DNA from: CAYXVU01 sp964468725
GTDB lineage: Bacteria; Acidobacteriota; Blastocatellia; UBA7656
Direction of reading: 5' to 3'
Length of the DNA: 38,371 bases
Assembly (NCBI GenBank): GCA_964468725.1
Contig: CAYXVU010000029.1
Span: forward strand, 1 to 38,371
The notes under the pieces are model-generated. The model ran no database searches, was not told where the DNA came from, and saw only the letters and a list, made by a program, of their open reading frames with translations. Shown here in pieces: positions 1-7,865 of this stretch. Every line of letters starts with the position of its first letter. The stretch's first letter is position 1. The position numbers and the translations under genes are program-made.

Positions 1-1427
1 AGCAGAACCTGTTTTCCATTGGCAAGGGTATGCAGAATTGGTGAACTGCCGAAATCATGATCCGGCCCGGCTTGATCTGGGCAATTGCCTCCGCTTTGGC
101 GACAGCCGACCAGAAAGTTATCTTTCAGCGTAACCTGATTCGCCCACTTGATTTTGCCGGTGTCTATATCGAAAGCGATGATGGCATCGGTCTCTTTCGT
201 ATCAATGTCAGTATACGAATTCCCCGTGCCGACATAGATCACACGGCGCGTCAGATCGAGCGTCGGAGCCGACCAGATAGCGCCGCCCGCAGGGCCGTAC
301 ATCTGTGTGCCAGCGGAATTCTTCTTGAACGGCTTCGGCTTGGCTTGCACGGTGAAGGCCTTCCAAATGATTTTGCCGGTGTAAGCATCAAGCGCGACGA
401 CACTGCCGCGAAACGTGCAGCATTCGTATTTAGCATCGCGCCCAGCGGTCTCTTCAAACGAAGAGACCGGCACATATAAGCGATTGCGATAGAGAACAGG
501 CGAGCCGGTGATGCGTGACAACAAGTGATCTTCAACTTTCGTCTTCCAAAGCAATTTACCGGTCGCGGCATCGAGGGCTTGCACCGTAGATTTTTCATCG
601 CCGAAATAGAGAGCGAATTTTGCTTTCGATGTAGCCGGTAATGCCCCGACAGTCATCGCTGCGCGCGTCGCCGCTCCCGCATTCATCGTCCAGAGCGTGC
701 AGCCGGTCTGTGCATTCAAGCAGAAGATTTGTCCGACTTCGGTGGTGACAAAGAGGCGGTCGCCGATAATTGTCGGTTGTCCAGTAGCCATCGGGCCGGG
801 ATGCGCCCATGCCCATTTCAGCTTTAAGCGGGGCACATCTTCTGCCCGAATACCCGGTTGTGGTTGATAGCGCGAGTTCTCCAAATCGCGCCCCCATCCG
901 TTCCACTGTGGCGCTTTGAGATTGATCGGCGTGCCGCCCTCCGCGCAACGATTTGCTTCAATAAGGGCTTGATAGGATGCGCCTGGTTGTTTGCCGGTCA
1001 AGTAGACTGCGAGTGCGAGAATCTCATCTGCGCTCAGTCCCGAAGCCTGTTGCTTCATCGAGCCGGTCGTCAAGGTTTGCATCACATCTTCGGCGGAACG
1101 GCGTGCGATCAGGAAACGCGGCGGAATGCGATCTTGCGGGTTATCGTGGCAGACAGCACAGCGTTCCGCATAGATTTTGGCGGCAGCTTGTTGCGAAGCG
1201 GGCGCGGGTTGTTGGGAAGCGGCGCGATGAGAGCGCGGCGCGAGGGTCATAATCATAAAGAGCAAGAGGACAACGCCGGGAAGGACGACAAAAGCGTTTA
1301 AGCCAGGTGTCGTTGAGTATGACTCAAAGCGATTGAGAGCAGCGGTGCAGAGTTTGCAAAGTGGGTGCGGAGACTGCCTGCTTCGCAAGTGCAGCCAATT
1401 GGAAAGAGCTATAGTGAAAACTTTCAT
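1..1427 (-). CDS. PQQ-dependent alcohol dehydrogenase-like protein with N-terminal cytochrome c domain, 3'-truncated by window edge
   Basis: An uninterrupted reading frame of about 475 codons runs from an ATG at 1427 off the left edge, so the C-terminus is missing. After a hydrophobic segment (about residues 44-63) comes a haem motif CAVCH (90-94), then a beta-propeller with the signature WGRDLENSRYQ, repeated blade motifs (ALDAATGKLLWK, ALDAYTGKIIWK) and a Cys-Cys pair in YECCTFRG. These features match polyvinyl-alcohol-dehydrogenase-type quinoproteins, which oxidise alcohols in the periplasm and pass electrons to cytochrome c. In known family members the haem domain may lie at either end. 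The start is uncertain: no clear ribosome site precedes 1427, the n-region is long, and an internal ATG at 1256 would lose most of the hydrophobic segment. It is preceded on the same strand, 43 bp away, by a small secreted protein. Family is sure; the substrate is not. Confidence 0.85.
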   Translation of the reverse strand, partial: MKVFTIALSNWLHLRSRQSPHPLCKLCTAALNRFESYSTTPGLNAFVVLPGVVLLLFMIMTLAPRSHRAASQQPAPASQQAAAKIYAERCAVCHDNPQDRIPPRFLIARRSAEDVMQTLTTGSMKQQASGLSADEILALAVYLTGKQPGASYQALIEANRCAEGGTPINLKAPQWNGWGRDLENSRYQPQPGIRAEDVPRLKLKWAWAHPGPMATGQPTIIGDRLFVTTEVGQIFCLNAQTGCTLWTMNAGAATRAAMTVGALPATSKAKFALYFGDEKSTVQALDAATGKLLWKTKVEDHLLSRITGSPVLYRNRLYVPVSSFEETAGRDAKYECCTFRGSVVALDAYTGKIIWKAFTVQAKPKPFKKNSAGTQMYGPAGGAIWSAPTLDLTRRVIYVGTGNSYTDIDTKETDAIIAFDIDTGKIKWANQVTLKDNFLVGCRQSGGNCPDQAGPDHDFGSSPILHTLANGKQVL

Positions 1428-1470
1428 CTGAATTTGAAAAGACTCATCTACTAACCTGAAGATATGCTGA

Positions 1471-2046
1471 CTACTCGGTTTTGCGAAACCAGGGATTGCC
1501 GAAATTGCTATACTCGCCGCCATCAACGGAGATTTGCACCTGCAATCGGTAATGGGCGGGTGAGAGCATCAAAGTCTTGCCCTTTAGCCTGATCGTCTTG
1601 CCATCTTTTTTTATCGGCTCACTCTCCCAGAAGATGGTGTAGTAGCCGCCGAGGTCGCCGCCGATGGTGCCGCTTTTGATGAACGGCACCCCGAATAGAC
1701 CGGTCTCCGAGCGTTTAATACGCTTCTCTTTCGCGTCGTAGCGAGTCGTTGCCCGCCCTTTGAAAGAGCCTGCGGGGCTATCGCCTTCGATCAGGCTCTC
1801 ATAGCTGCCATCAGCCAACTTTTTGTAAATCTCTTTGCCTGTGATCTTTCCCGCAGCGCCGAGCGGTGATTCCGGCACGTTCCATTCGAACGACCAAGTG
1901 CCGAGAAAATAGTCCATGTTCGGTGGCGGCATCGGGTCAGTCGGCTCAGTGGGGCGCGATACTTGTTGCGGCTCAGCCAATATTGACTGCGGTGGCAAAG
2001 ACCACAGCGGTTGAAAGGCAAGAAGCACGATCATCAGAATACGCAT
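1471..2046 (-). CDS. Secreted DUF1579/lipocalin-like protein of unknown function
   Basis: The 191-residue product starts with a signal peptide (MRILMIVLLAFQPLWS, cleavage probably near residue 24) and a Pro-rich linker. A compact domain follows, beginning at MDYFLGTWSFEW, with alternating strands and the GTW motif typical of lipocalin-like/DUF1579 proteins, which are often annotated as binding or heme/lipid-related without a proven role. No catalytic motif is visible. It lies 43 bp upstream of the quinoprotein gene on the same strand, so the two may be co-transcribed. There is no ribosome-binding site before the ATG, but a good -10 box ends 7 nt upstream, which suggests a leaderless mRNA. Gene reality is supported by the signal peptide and domain; the family assignment is moderate. 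Confidence 0.75.
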   Translation of the reverse strand: MRILMIVLLAFQPLWSLPPQSILAEPQQVSRPTEPTDPMPPPNMDYFLGTWSFEWNVPESPLGAAGKITGKEIYKKLADGSYESLIEGDSPAGSFKGRATTRYDAKEKRIKRSETGLFGVPFIKSGTIGGDLGGYYTIFWESEPIKKDGKTIRLKGKTLMLSPAHYRLQVQISVDGGEYSNFGNPWFRKTE

Positions 2047-2053
2047 AATGTTT

Positions 2054-2059
2054 TTTATA
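2054..2059 (-). promoter_or_regulatory. Putative -10 element for a leaderless transcript
   Basis: Minus-strand TATAAA ends 7 nt before the ATG at 2046, which would place the transcription start at or next to the start codon. No Shine-Dalgarno sequence lies in between. The -35 region 17 bp upstream is poor, so the assignment rests on the -10 and the missing ribosome site. Confidence 0.35.
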
Positions 2060-2206
2060 CCCGATGATGATAATCAGGCTGGCATCTGCTTCACCCGGTA
2101 GCCTGTTAAGTCCGTAGCCGCATACAGCCCTGTGTGTTGTCGAGTGCGGTGAGTCCGCATTCGATTGTCGCCCATTGCAACGACAAAAACTACCCGTACC
2201 CGCCTT

Positions 2207-3643
2207 CTATTTGCTCGCGCCGGGTGAGGCAGCCATCTTCGTCAAGTCTTTGCTGTCCACTGTGTACTCAAACCATGGGATGAACATTTCGTCCCAACTC
2301 TGCTCGCTCCAGAAGACCTCTTTTTGCGGCGCTGGATTATAGCGATTGTTGATCGAGTTATCGTAATGCGCTAGGGCATGGATTCGGCTGCCTGCCGGAA
2401 TTTTTAGGGGTTCGGCTAATTCGTAGTGCAACTGCCAGTTGAAATCAAATTTCGGCACGTTGAGCAACACCTGCTTGCGACCGTCCGGCCAGATCAATGT
2501 GTATTTGATGTCCTTGCCGCGCAAATGCATGTGCGGCGCAAAGGCATAGAGGGTAATAGCTTCTTTTATCAAAACTTCACCGGCAATCTCCCAATTATCG
2601 GCATTCGGCGGAATATTCGGCAGCTTGCCGCGCACCTTTACCTCTTTGCCGTTGACGGTACGCATTTCGCTCAACTCCTTGCCGCCGATATAAATCGTAT
2701 CGGTGACGCCTTTGGTCAAAACCTCATGCGTAACCGGCATTTTCGCAAACCACAGGCCGAGCCGCGAGCGATCTTTTTCGACGCGACCGCTTGGTTGATA
2801 ATGCATGTTGAATTGAATGTACATGCCTGGCAGGATGCGTTTAGCCGTTCCGGAGTGATGACGTTCGAAGCCTTTTCCGGGCGCTTGTCCGACTAGCTTG
2901 AACGCGCCTGCGCGAGTGAAGGAATCCTGACTGAGGACGACTTCGCGCGCTCCGCCTTCGGCTAGTGCGCCGGTATCGCGCGCCGACTGACTATTGAGTT
3001 GAGTTGCCGCCGCATCGTCTTTGACTGCTTTGCCGTTGACGATCTTTGTGCCTTCGGGCAGCCGCACAACGTTGGCAATCGAGTGATGGACGACTGCTGG
3101 ATTGCCTGGACGCAGTTCGACTTTCTCCACCCATCGCTCTTCGGTGAAGGGAACGGGTACATAAAAGTTCTGCATCGGCAGTTCCCCTTCAGCGGGCACT
3201 TCAAACTCGATGGGCATATCAATGACCACATCCGGTTCGCCAAATGTCCACCCGGGCGTGTAATCGGGCATCGCCGGTAAATCTTTGTCGTCGCCTTTCG
3301 GAGCGCCTGCGTCAACCCAAGCGGCAATCGTATCAATCTCTTTTTGCGACAGCCGCCGATCATTGCCGAATTTCAGAGTCGAAGTATGCGGGTCGGCAAA
3401 CCATGGCGGCATGGTACGTTCGAGCACCTCTTCTTTAATTGCCTTGCTCCATGGGCGCACCTCTTTATAGGAGGTCAGCGCCATCGGAGCCACTTCGCCG
3501 GGGCGATGGCAGTTGGCGCATTTGCTGAAGATGATCGGCGCAACATCTTTACTGAAAGTCACAGCCGCCGCTTGTTGATCTTGCGTTTGCCATGCCCCTG
3601 CCGCCATCAAGGTCGCAAATAAAATCACGATTGCTCGTTTCAT
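2207..3643 (-). CDS. Cytochrome c / copper type II monooxygenase-like protein (downstream paralogue)
   Basis: 478 residues from ATG 3643, preceded by GAGGGGGAAACCG as ribosome site; an in-frame extension to 3685 overlaps the upstream gene and is unlikely. A signal peptide (1-20) is followed by a haem-binding CANCH (42-46) and the block HRPGEVAPM, with DTIAAWVDAGAP at about 104-115. The C-terminal half carries putative copper ligands in the order seen in peptidylglycine/dopamine monooxygenases: HH (186-187), MHY (280-282), HMH (371-373) and DEM (451-453). In those enzymes HxH plus the Met of DEM bind the oxygen-activating copper, and the HH pair plus a later His bind the second copper. It is therefore probably an exported haem-copper oxidase or hydroxylase of unknown substrate. 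It lies 19 bp downstream of its paralogue in one operon. Confidence 0.85.
   Translation of the reverse strand: MKRAIVILFATLMAAGAWQTQDQQAAAVTFSKDVAPIIFSKCANCHRPGEVAPMALTSYKEVRPWSKAIKEEVLERTMPPWFADPHTSTLKFGNDRRLSQKEIDTIAAWVDAGAPKGDDKDLPAMPDYTPGWTFGEPDVVIDMPIEFEVPAEGELPMQNFYVPVPFTEERWVEKVELRPGNPAVVHHSIANVVRLPEGTKIVNGKAVKDDAAATQLNSQSARDTGALAEGGAREVVLSQDSFTRAGAFKLVGQAPGKGFERHHSGTAKRILPGMYIQFNMHYQPSGRVEKDRSRLGLWFAKMPVTHEVLTKGVTDTIYIGGKELSEMRTVNGKEVKVRGKLPNIPPNADNWEIAGEVLIKEAITLYAFAPHMHLRGKDIKYTLIWPDGRKQVLLNVPKFDFNWQLHYELAEPLKIPAGSRIHALAHYDNSINNRYNPAPQKEVFWSEQSWDEMFIPWFEYTVDSKDLTKMAASPGASK
3315..3351. repeat. 37-bp perfect repeat shared with the paralogous gene (copy 1)
   Basis: These 37 bases are identical to 4648-4684, in the same orientation 1333 bp away. 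They encode the conserved end of the cytochrome domain (SQKEIDTIAAWVD) in both tandem haem-copper genes. Perfect nucleotide identity including third codon positions, inside paralogues that otherwise differ a lot, suggests gene conversion or strong constraint. Confidence 0.8.
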
Positions 3644-3662
3644 CGGTTTCCCCCTCTTGATG

Positions 3663-4991
3663 TTACTTGCTGCCGTTGCTGGCATCGGCGGATGATGGAC
3701 GGCGCAAGTCCTGTTTGTCGAGTGTGTAATCGAAGTAGCCGATCATCATTTCATCCCAAGTTTGCGGCCCCCACTTAACCAACTTCGTCGGGTCGGGATT
3801 AAATTTGTTCTTCGCCGAGTTGTCATAATGTGCGACGCATTCGAGGCGACTGCCTTTTGGCGCGGCAACCTCTTCTTTGAAGATGAAGGTTTGCTGCCAA
3901 TTGAAATCCCATCGCGGCACGGAAAGCAGAAGCTTCGAGGTGCCATCGGGATAGACCAATCGGAAGAGAAAATCTTTGCCCCGCATGTGCATGTGCGGGT
4001 GCAGGCTATCAATGTGGCTGTCTTCTTTGAAGGCGAACGAAGCCGTCACTTCGTGATTCGGTGCGCCGGGCGGAATCTCTAAATTGCGTCCAACCGCGCC
4101 CGCCGTGATAACCCGCTTTTCGACGGGGTGTTTTGAGAAGATCAAGCCGACGCTGCTGCGGTCGGTTCCGGCTTCGCCATTGGTCGTATAGTGAACCTGA
4201 AAGATCAGCACGGAGCCTTTCTTCACTAATTTTGCTTGCCCGCTTCGCAGTACCAAAGGCGCTTCGCCCGGCGCCCAACCTACCAATCGGCCATCGGAAT
4301 CGGCGGGACGGTCGCCGCTGCTGTTGCGGTTGCGCGCGGCGGCGAGTTCTTCGGGTTTGATCTCGCCGGGTTTCGGCAGATTGCCATGCTCCGGGTAACG
4401 CACATCAACGATGATGTGATGCACCAATTTGCGATTGCCTTGACGTATCTCTGCGAACTGCACGTATTTGTCTTCAGTGAAATTGGTGGGCACGGCGAAA
4501 TACTTATAGGGGATCACGCCTTGAGCGGGGACGGAGTAATCTTCGGTCATCGTCAACACGACATCGGGCTTACCGATTTGCCAGCCGTCGGTGAATTTCG
4601 GATTGACAGGCATCTCTTTCGGATTGCCTTCCATTGCGCCGCCATCTACCCAAGCGGCAATCGTATCAATCTCTTTTTGCGACAAGCGGCAATCATTGGA
4701 GAAGTCGGTATGCTGCGGGTCGGCAAACCAAGGCGGCATAACGCGGGAGACGACTTTTTCCCGAATAGATTTCGCCCATGGCCGTACCTCTTTGTAACTC
4801 ATAAAGGCCATCGGTGCGACTTCGCCGGGGCGGTGACAACTCTGACAATTTTTTTGAATGATCGGCGCAACATCTTTGCTGAAGGTCACAGCGGCGGGCG
4901 CGTTATTCGCAGCGCGCCCCGATGTGAAAGCCAGCAACCATGCAGCGACGAAACAACCGCCAATCAGAGCGACGCGAAAGATCGGTTTCAT
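3663..4991 (-). CDS. Cytochrome c / copper type II monooxygenase-like protein (upstream paralogue)
   Basis: 442 residues from ATG 4991, with ribosome site GGGAGG nine bases upstream; the longer in-frame start at 5105 lacks a signal peptide and is rejected. The N-terminus is a signal peptide ending near residue 28. Haem motif CQSCH is at 49-53, followed by HRPGEVAP and MPPWFADP. Putative copper ligands are HH (191-192), H267, HMH (333-335) and DEM (413-415), matching the order and spacing style of the two copper sites in peptidylglycine alpha-hydroxylating and dopamine beta-monooxygenases. Related proteins are frequent in Acidobacteria and Planctomycetes, where they are annotated as cytochrome c or monooxygenase C-terminal domain proteins without a known substrate. 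It is the first gene of a two-gene operon with its paralogue. Confidence 0.85.
   Translation of the reverse strand: MKPIFRVALIGGCFVAAWLLAFTSGRAANNAPAAVTFSKDVAPIIQKNCQSCHRPGEVAPMAFMSYKEVRPWAKSIREKVVSRVMPPWFADPQHTDFSNDCRLSQKEIDTIAAWVDGGAMEGNPKEMPVNPKFTDGWQIGKPDVVLTMTEDYSVPAQGVIPYKYFAVPTNFTEDKYVQFAEIRQGNRKLVHHIIVDVRYPEHGNLPKPGEIKPEELAAARNRNSSGDRPADSDGRLVGWAPGEAPLVLRSGQAKLVKKGSVLIFQVHYTTNGEAGTDRSSVGLIFSKHPVEKRVITAGAVGRNLEIPPGAPNHEVTASFAFKEDSHIDSLHPHMHMRGKDFLFRLVYPDGTSKLLLSVPRWDFNWQQTFIFKEEVAAPKGSRLECVAHYDNSAKNKFNPDPTKLVKWGPQTWDEMMIGYFDYTLDKQDLRRPSSADASNGSK
4648..4684. repeat. 37-bp perfect repeat shared with the paralogous gene (copy 2)
   Basis: Identical to 3315-3351; see that entry. The match ends sharply at 4685 (A here, G at 3352). 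Confidence 0.8.
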
Positions 4992-5255
4992 TTGGGCCTC
5001 CCGGAAATAGTGAAGTAGATGGACAGCGAATCGAGAAGCGCGCACTCGATTCCACTGGTTGCTTGCTCCGAAAAACCGCGAGCGGTAACAAAATAACTGG
5101 ATCACTGCTGTTAGAAAATTGCTGATGAAAAATGCAGCCTATTTATATCACAGGTTGCCTGCACCTTTAAGGCTGAACCTCGCTCCTCTTGTTGCAGGCA
5201 AGGGTGCAATCCAACCGCTTCGTAACGTTTCATCACTTTTGTCAGACGTTGGGTG

Positions 5256-6461
5256 TCACTTCTTTTGTTTTGCGATATAGGCCTTCCCTTGTTGCCTGAC
5301 GATGTCGAGTAGATTGCCCATCGCCACATGCACATCAATCAGGTGCAACCCCCAATCGGCGAGCACTTGATCGCCAACGACGACATCTCCGGCGATGTCA
5401 TCAACTCGCGGGTCTTTTGGGTCGCCCTGCACTTTGACGGAGAGGTACGAGCCTTTTTCATTGGAGACGCATGCGCCCGTGAGCAAGCCCGGCACGCTGA
5501 CAAAGGGGGTATTGATTGGCTGCTGCGGGGTAACCCAGGGCTTCGGTTCAGCAGAGTTACCGAGACTGCGACCGGCAGCCGCAAGGTAGGCGTGCAATTG
5601 GCCGCTGCCACCGGCTAAGGCTGCCGGATTGGTGCAGGCCGCAACCAGTCCGTTGCCGGGGACGCGACCGAAACGGCTGTTGGCGGGCGGCGGCAGCGTC
5701 TCTCGAAACGTGACATAAGCGATGGCGCAACTGGTCTGTGATGCCGAGCGACAAAGTGGGATGTGCTGAAACGCGCCGCCCACATCTTTATCTTTCGGCA
5801 CCGGCAGATTGGTGCCGAGCAGCAGGGCTGAGACAATCTGATTTTGGATGGGCTTGCCGTCTATTTCGTTGCGAATCAATTGGGTGAGCACTCCCGATCC
5901 TTGCGAATGGCCGATCAAGACGACGCCGCGCCCCTGATTGTCATGTTCGAGATAGTATTGCCATGCATCAACTACATCGTTGTAACTGAGAGCGCGATCA
6001 ACCGGCATGGCTCGACCGGCGATGAGCGAACGCAAAGCCGTCAGCGTAACTTGCCGATAGAGCGGAGCAAAGACGCGACATTCGGAGCCGAAACGCGCCG
6101 CTTGAGCGCGAATGACATTCAACTCTTCCGGCCCCGCATTCATATCGCTGTTTCCTGTCGTGTCGTTCGAGACGGTGGGATAGACATAGAAGCAATCAAT
6201 CGGCGCTTTCGGATTGGCAGCCCATTTTTCAACCGTCAATTTGCCATTGGCCGCTACGACTGTGGTTGTCAGGTCAACCGTACAGGCATCTTGCCTGCCG
6301 GGGCGACACAACCAGGTCTCCCCTTTACTGTAATCATTTTTGGCAGGCGTAGCGGCGGATTGAGGTTGACTCGCAGGTGCCGTCATTGATTGTGCTTGCG
6401 CGCTTGCGCCGATCAGAAAGAATGCGAGTAGCAATAGAAGAGAGCGTGAAAGGTTTCGCAT
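5256..6461 (-). CDS. Exported alpha/beta hydrolase, DUF3089 family
   Basis: About 401 residues. Two adjacent ATGs occur at 6464 and 6461; the second is better spaced from the AGGAGG just upstream, so 6461 is preferred. A signal peptide (to about residue 25) precedes a domain with CFYVYPTVSND and GNSDM, hallmarks of DUF3089, and the nucleophile elbow GHSQGS (Ser near residue 186). The likely acid/base pair lies near the C-terminus in the region LIDVHVAMGN. DUF3089 proteins are serine hydrolases of the lipase/esterase fold with unknown natural substrate. It is the first of three different secreted hydrolases on this strand, but gaps of 130-200 bp separate them, so they may be independent transcription units. 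Confidence 0.9.
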   Translation of the reverse strand: MRNLSRSLLLLLAFFLIGASAQAQSMTAPASQPQSAATPAKNDYSKGETWLCRPGRQDACTVDLTTTVVAANGKLTVEKWAANPKAPIDCFYVYPTVSNDTTGNSDMNAGPEELNVIRAQAARFGSECRVFAPLYRQVTLTALRSLIAGRAMPVDRALSYNDVVDAWQYYLEHDNQGRGVVLIGHSQGSGVLTQLIRNEIDGKPIQNQIVSALLLGTNLPVPKDKDVGGAFQHIPLCRSASQTSCAIAYVTFRETLPPPANSRFGRVPGNGLVAACTNPAALAGGSGQLHAYLAAAGRSLGNSAEPKPWVTPQQPINTPFVSVPGLLTGACVSNEKGSYLSVKVQGDPKDPRVDDIAGDVVVGDQVLADWGLHLIDVHVAMGNLLDIVRQQGKAYIAKQKK

Positions 6462-6596
6462 CATACCTCCTCATCCAAATTTTCTCGAACGACAGAGAGT
6501 TGCAAATCGCCCAAAGGCTCACAAGCAGAGCCGTGAATTCGTCTGATTGCGAGCCCCCTACTGGCTGTTTGATGGCTTCTCTTGTCGCTCATCGAG

Positions 6597-7661
6597 CTAA
6601 TGGGATTGTTGCATTTTTCCGCCTTTTGCCGAGAGCATCAACTTGATGAGTTCCTCTGTGACATTCGGTTCCAGCCCCTCCGTGTGTCCTTTGTCGAGGC
6701 GAACGACATCAGCGATAACTCTGCCGCTTTTGCAATCTTTGTAGGCGTAAACCTGCGATTTGCCGCCCGCAGGCAGGAGTCCCCACGCCGGATTGGGCGG
6801 GTTCTGCCGCGTGCTGTCATAGACGTACCCGGCTTTGGTATCTACGACCTCGCGCAACAGTTGTCGCTCGCCGCATCCATACTTCTTCGCCCATTCCGAA
6901 GCTTCGGGAATGCCTTTGTCATCAATCTCGCGTTGCCCTGTGGTGTAGATGTGCGAGAACTCGATGGGAGGAAGCTCACGCAAAGCAGCGGCAGCAGCAG
7001 CCATCGTGCTATTGCTTGGCGGAGTAGTCGGAGCCGCGCCGGTAGGAGCCGCCGGACGTGGCGGGCCGAAGCTGCCTGCGCGACCGGGATTGCCGCCTAA
7101 TCGTCCCCCCGACAGACTGAGCCAGCCATCAACTTTATCTTTGAAGAAGTCTGTGCGGACGATGCGGTTCGAAGTCATTCCTCCTTGCGAATGGCCGACC
7201 AGCCAAAAGGCTTTGATATTCTCTTTGCCGATCTGCTCCGTGACAAAGGTGACGATGTTTTGCAGATATTCATCGTCTGCTGCTGTCCACACGCGAGTCG
7301 GTGAATTGGGGGTGGCGATGACCAAGCGATACTTGTCTTTGAAATCCAAGATGGGGAAATAATGGCGTTGCCAATTGCCGTAAGAGCCCCCGCCATGCAG
7401 GCTGAGAATGAAAGTGATAGGTTCGCCTTTCTTCAAATCGCAGGGATAGTCAAGGAAGTAGGTACGACGGGTCTTCATCTCAACAACCGGGCCGGGATTG
7501 ATTACCCGATCCCCCAAACAATCTTTGTCGGGGCAGTGCAGAAAAGGAGGGTCGCTACAATGCGCGCCGGTGAAGCGAAACGGTTGTTCTTGCGAACTCC
7601 TGACCGTTCCGACAACGTTGAAGAGAAACAGAATCGTTATGCAGAGAAAGAGTCGTCGCAT
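6597..7661 (-). CDS. Exported polyester/feruloyl-esterase-like alpha/beta hydrolase
   Basis: 354 residues from ATG 7661, chosen because AAGGAG sits nine bases upstream and a signal peptide follows at once; the frame extends to 7757 without a credible N-terminus. The domain has an oxyanion motif LSLHGGGSYGNW (about 87-98), nucleophile elbow GHSQGG (Ser158) and a probable catalytic His in KGHTEG (His326). Several cysteines near the N-terminus (CSDPPFLHCPDKDC) suggest disulphides. The arrangement resembles LpqC/polyhydroxybutyrate-depolymerase and feruloyl-esterase families, which cut ester bonds outside the cytoplasm. Between residues 187 and 225 there is a Gly/Pro/Ala/Thr-rich insert, probably a flexible surface loop. 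The exact ester substrate cannot be read from the sequence. Confidence 0.85.
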   Translation of the reverse strand: MRRLFLCITILFLFNVVGTVRSSQEQPFRFTGAHCSDPPFLHCPDKDCLGDRVINPGPVVEMKTRRTYFLDYPCDLKKGEPITFILSLHGGGSYGNWQRHYFPILDFKDKYRLVIATPNSPTRVWTAADDEYLQNIVTFVTEQIGKENIKAFWLVGHSQGGMTSNRIVRTDFFKDKVDGWLSLSGGRLGGNPGRAGSFGPPRPAAPTGAAPTTPPSNSTMAAAAAALRELPPIEFSHIYTTGQREIDDKGIPEASEWAKKYGCGERQLLREVVDTKAGYVYDSTRQNPPNPAWGLLPAGGKSQVYAYKDCKSGRVIADVVRLDKGHTEGLEPNVTEELIKLMLSAKGGKMQQSH

Positions 7662-7865
7662 ATCTATTCTCCTTTTGATGGGAAGGGATGTAGGTGTTGA
7701 TAATGGGAAAATTTTTCCTGCCACCGTGACACAATGTCGCCAAGAGCAGGGAAGCAACCTTTGCGGGAGTCTTCTCCTCCTCGCGTCTTGCTGGCATTTC
7801 TGTCCTCAACACTCGATTCTCCTGTTTGCTTTCAGCCCGCTAGGCTGACGAAAGTCGGTTACGAA

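Noticed and set aside
4236..5018. Long plus-strand open frame of 260 codons.
   Set aside because: It is antisense to the well-supported haem-copper gene 3663-4991, lacks a ribosome site and resembles no protein.
6980..7105. Gly/Ala/Pro-rich stretch in the hydrolase as an insertion element.
   Set aside because: In frame, no flanking repeats; a flexible loop is a sufficient explanation.
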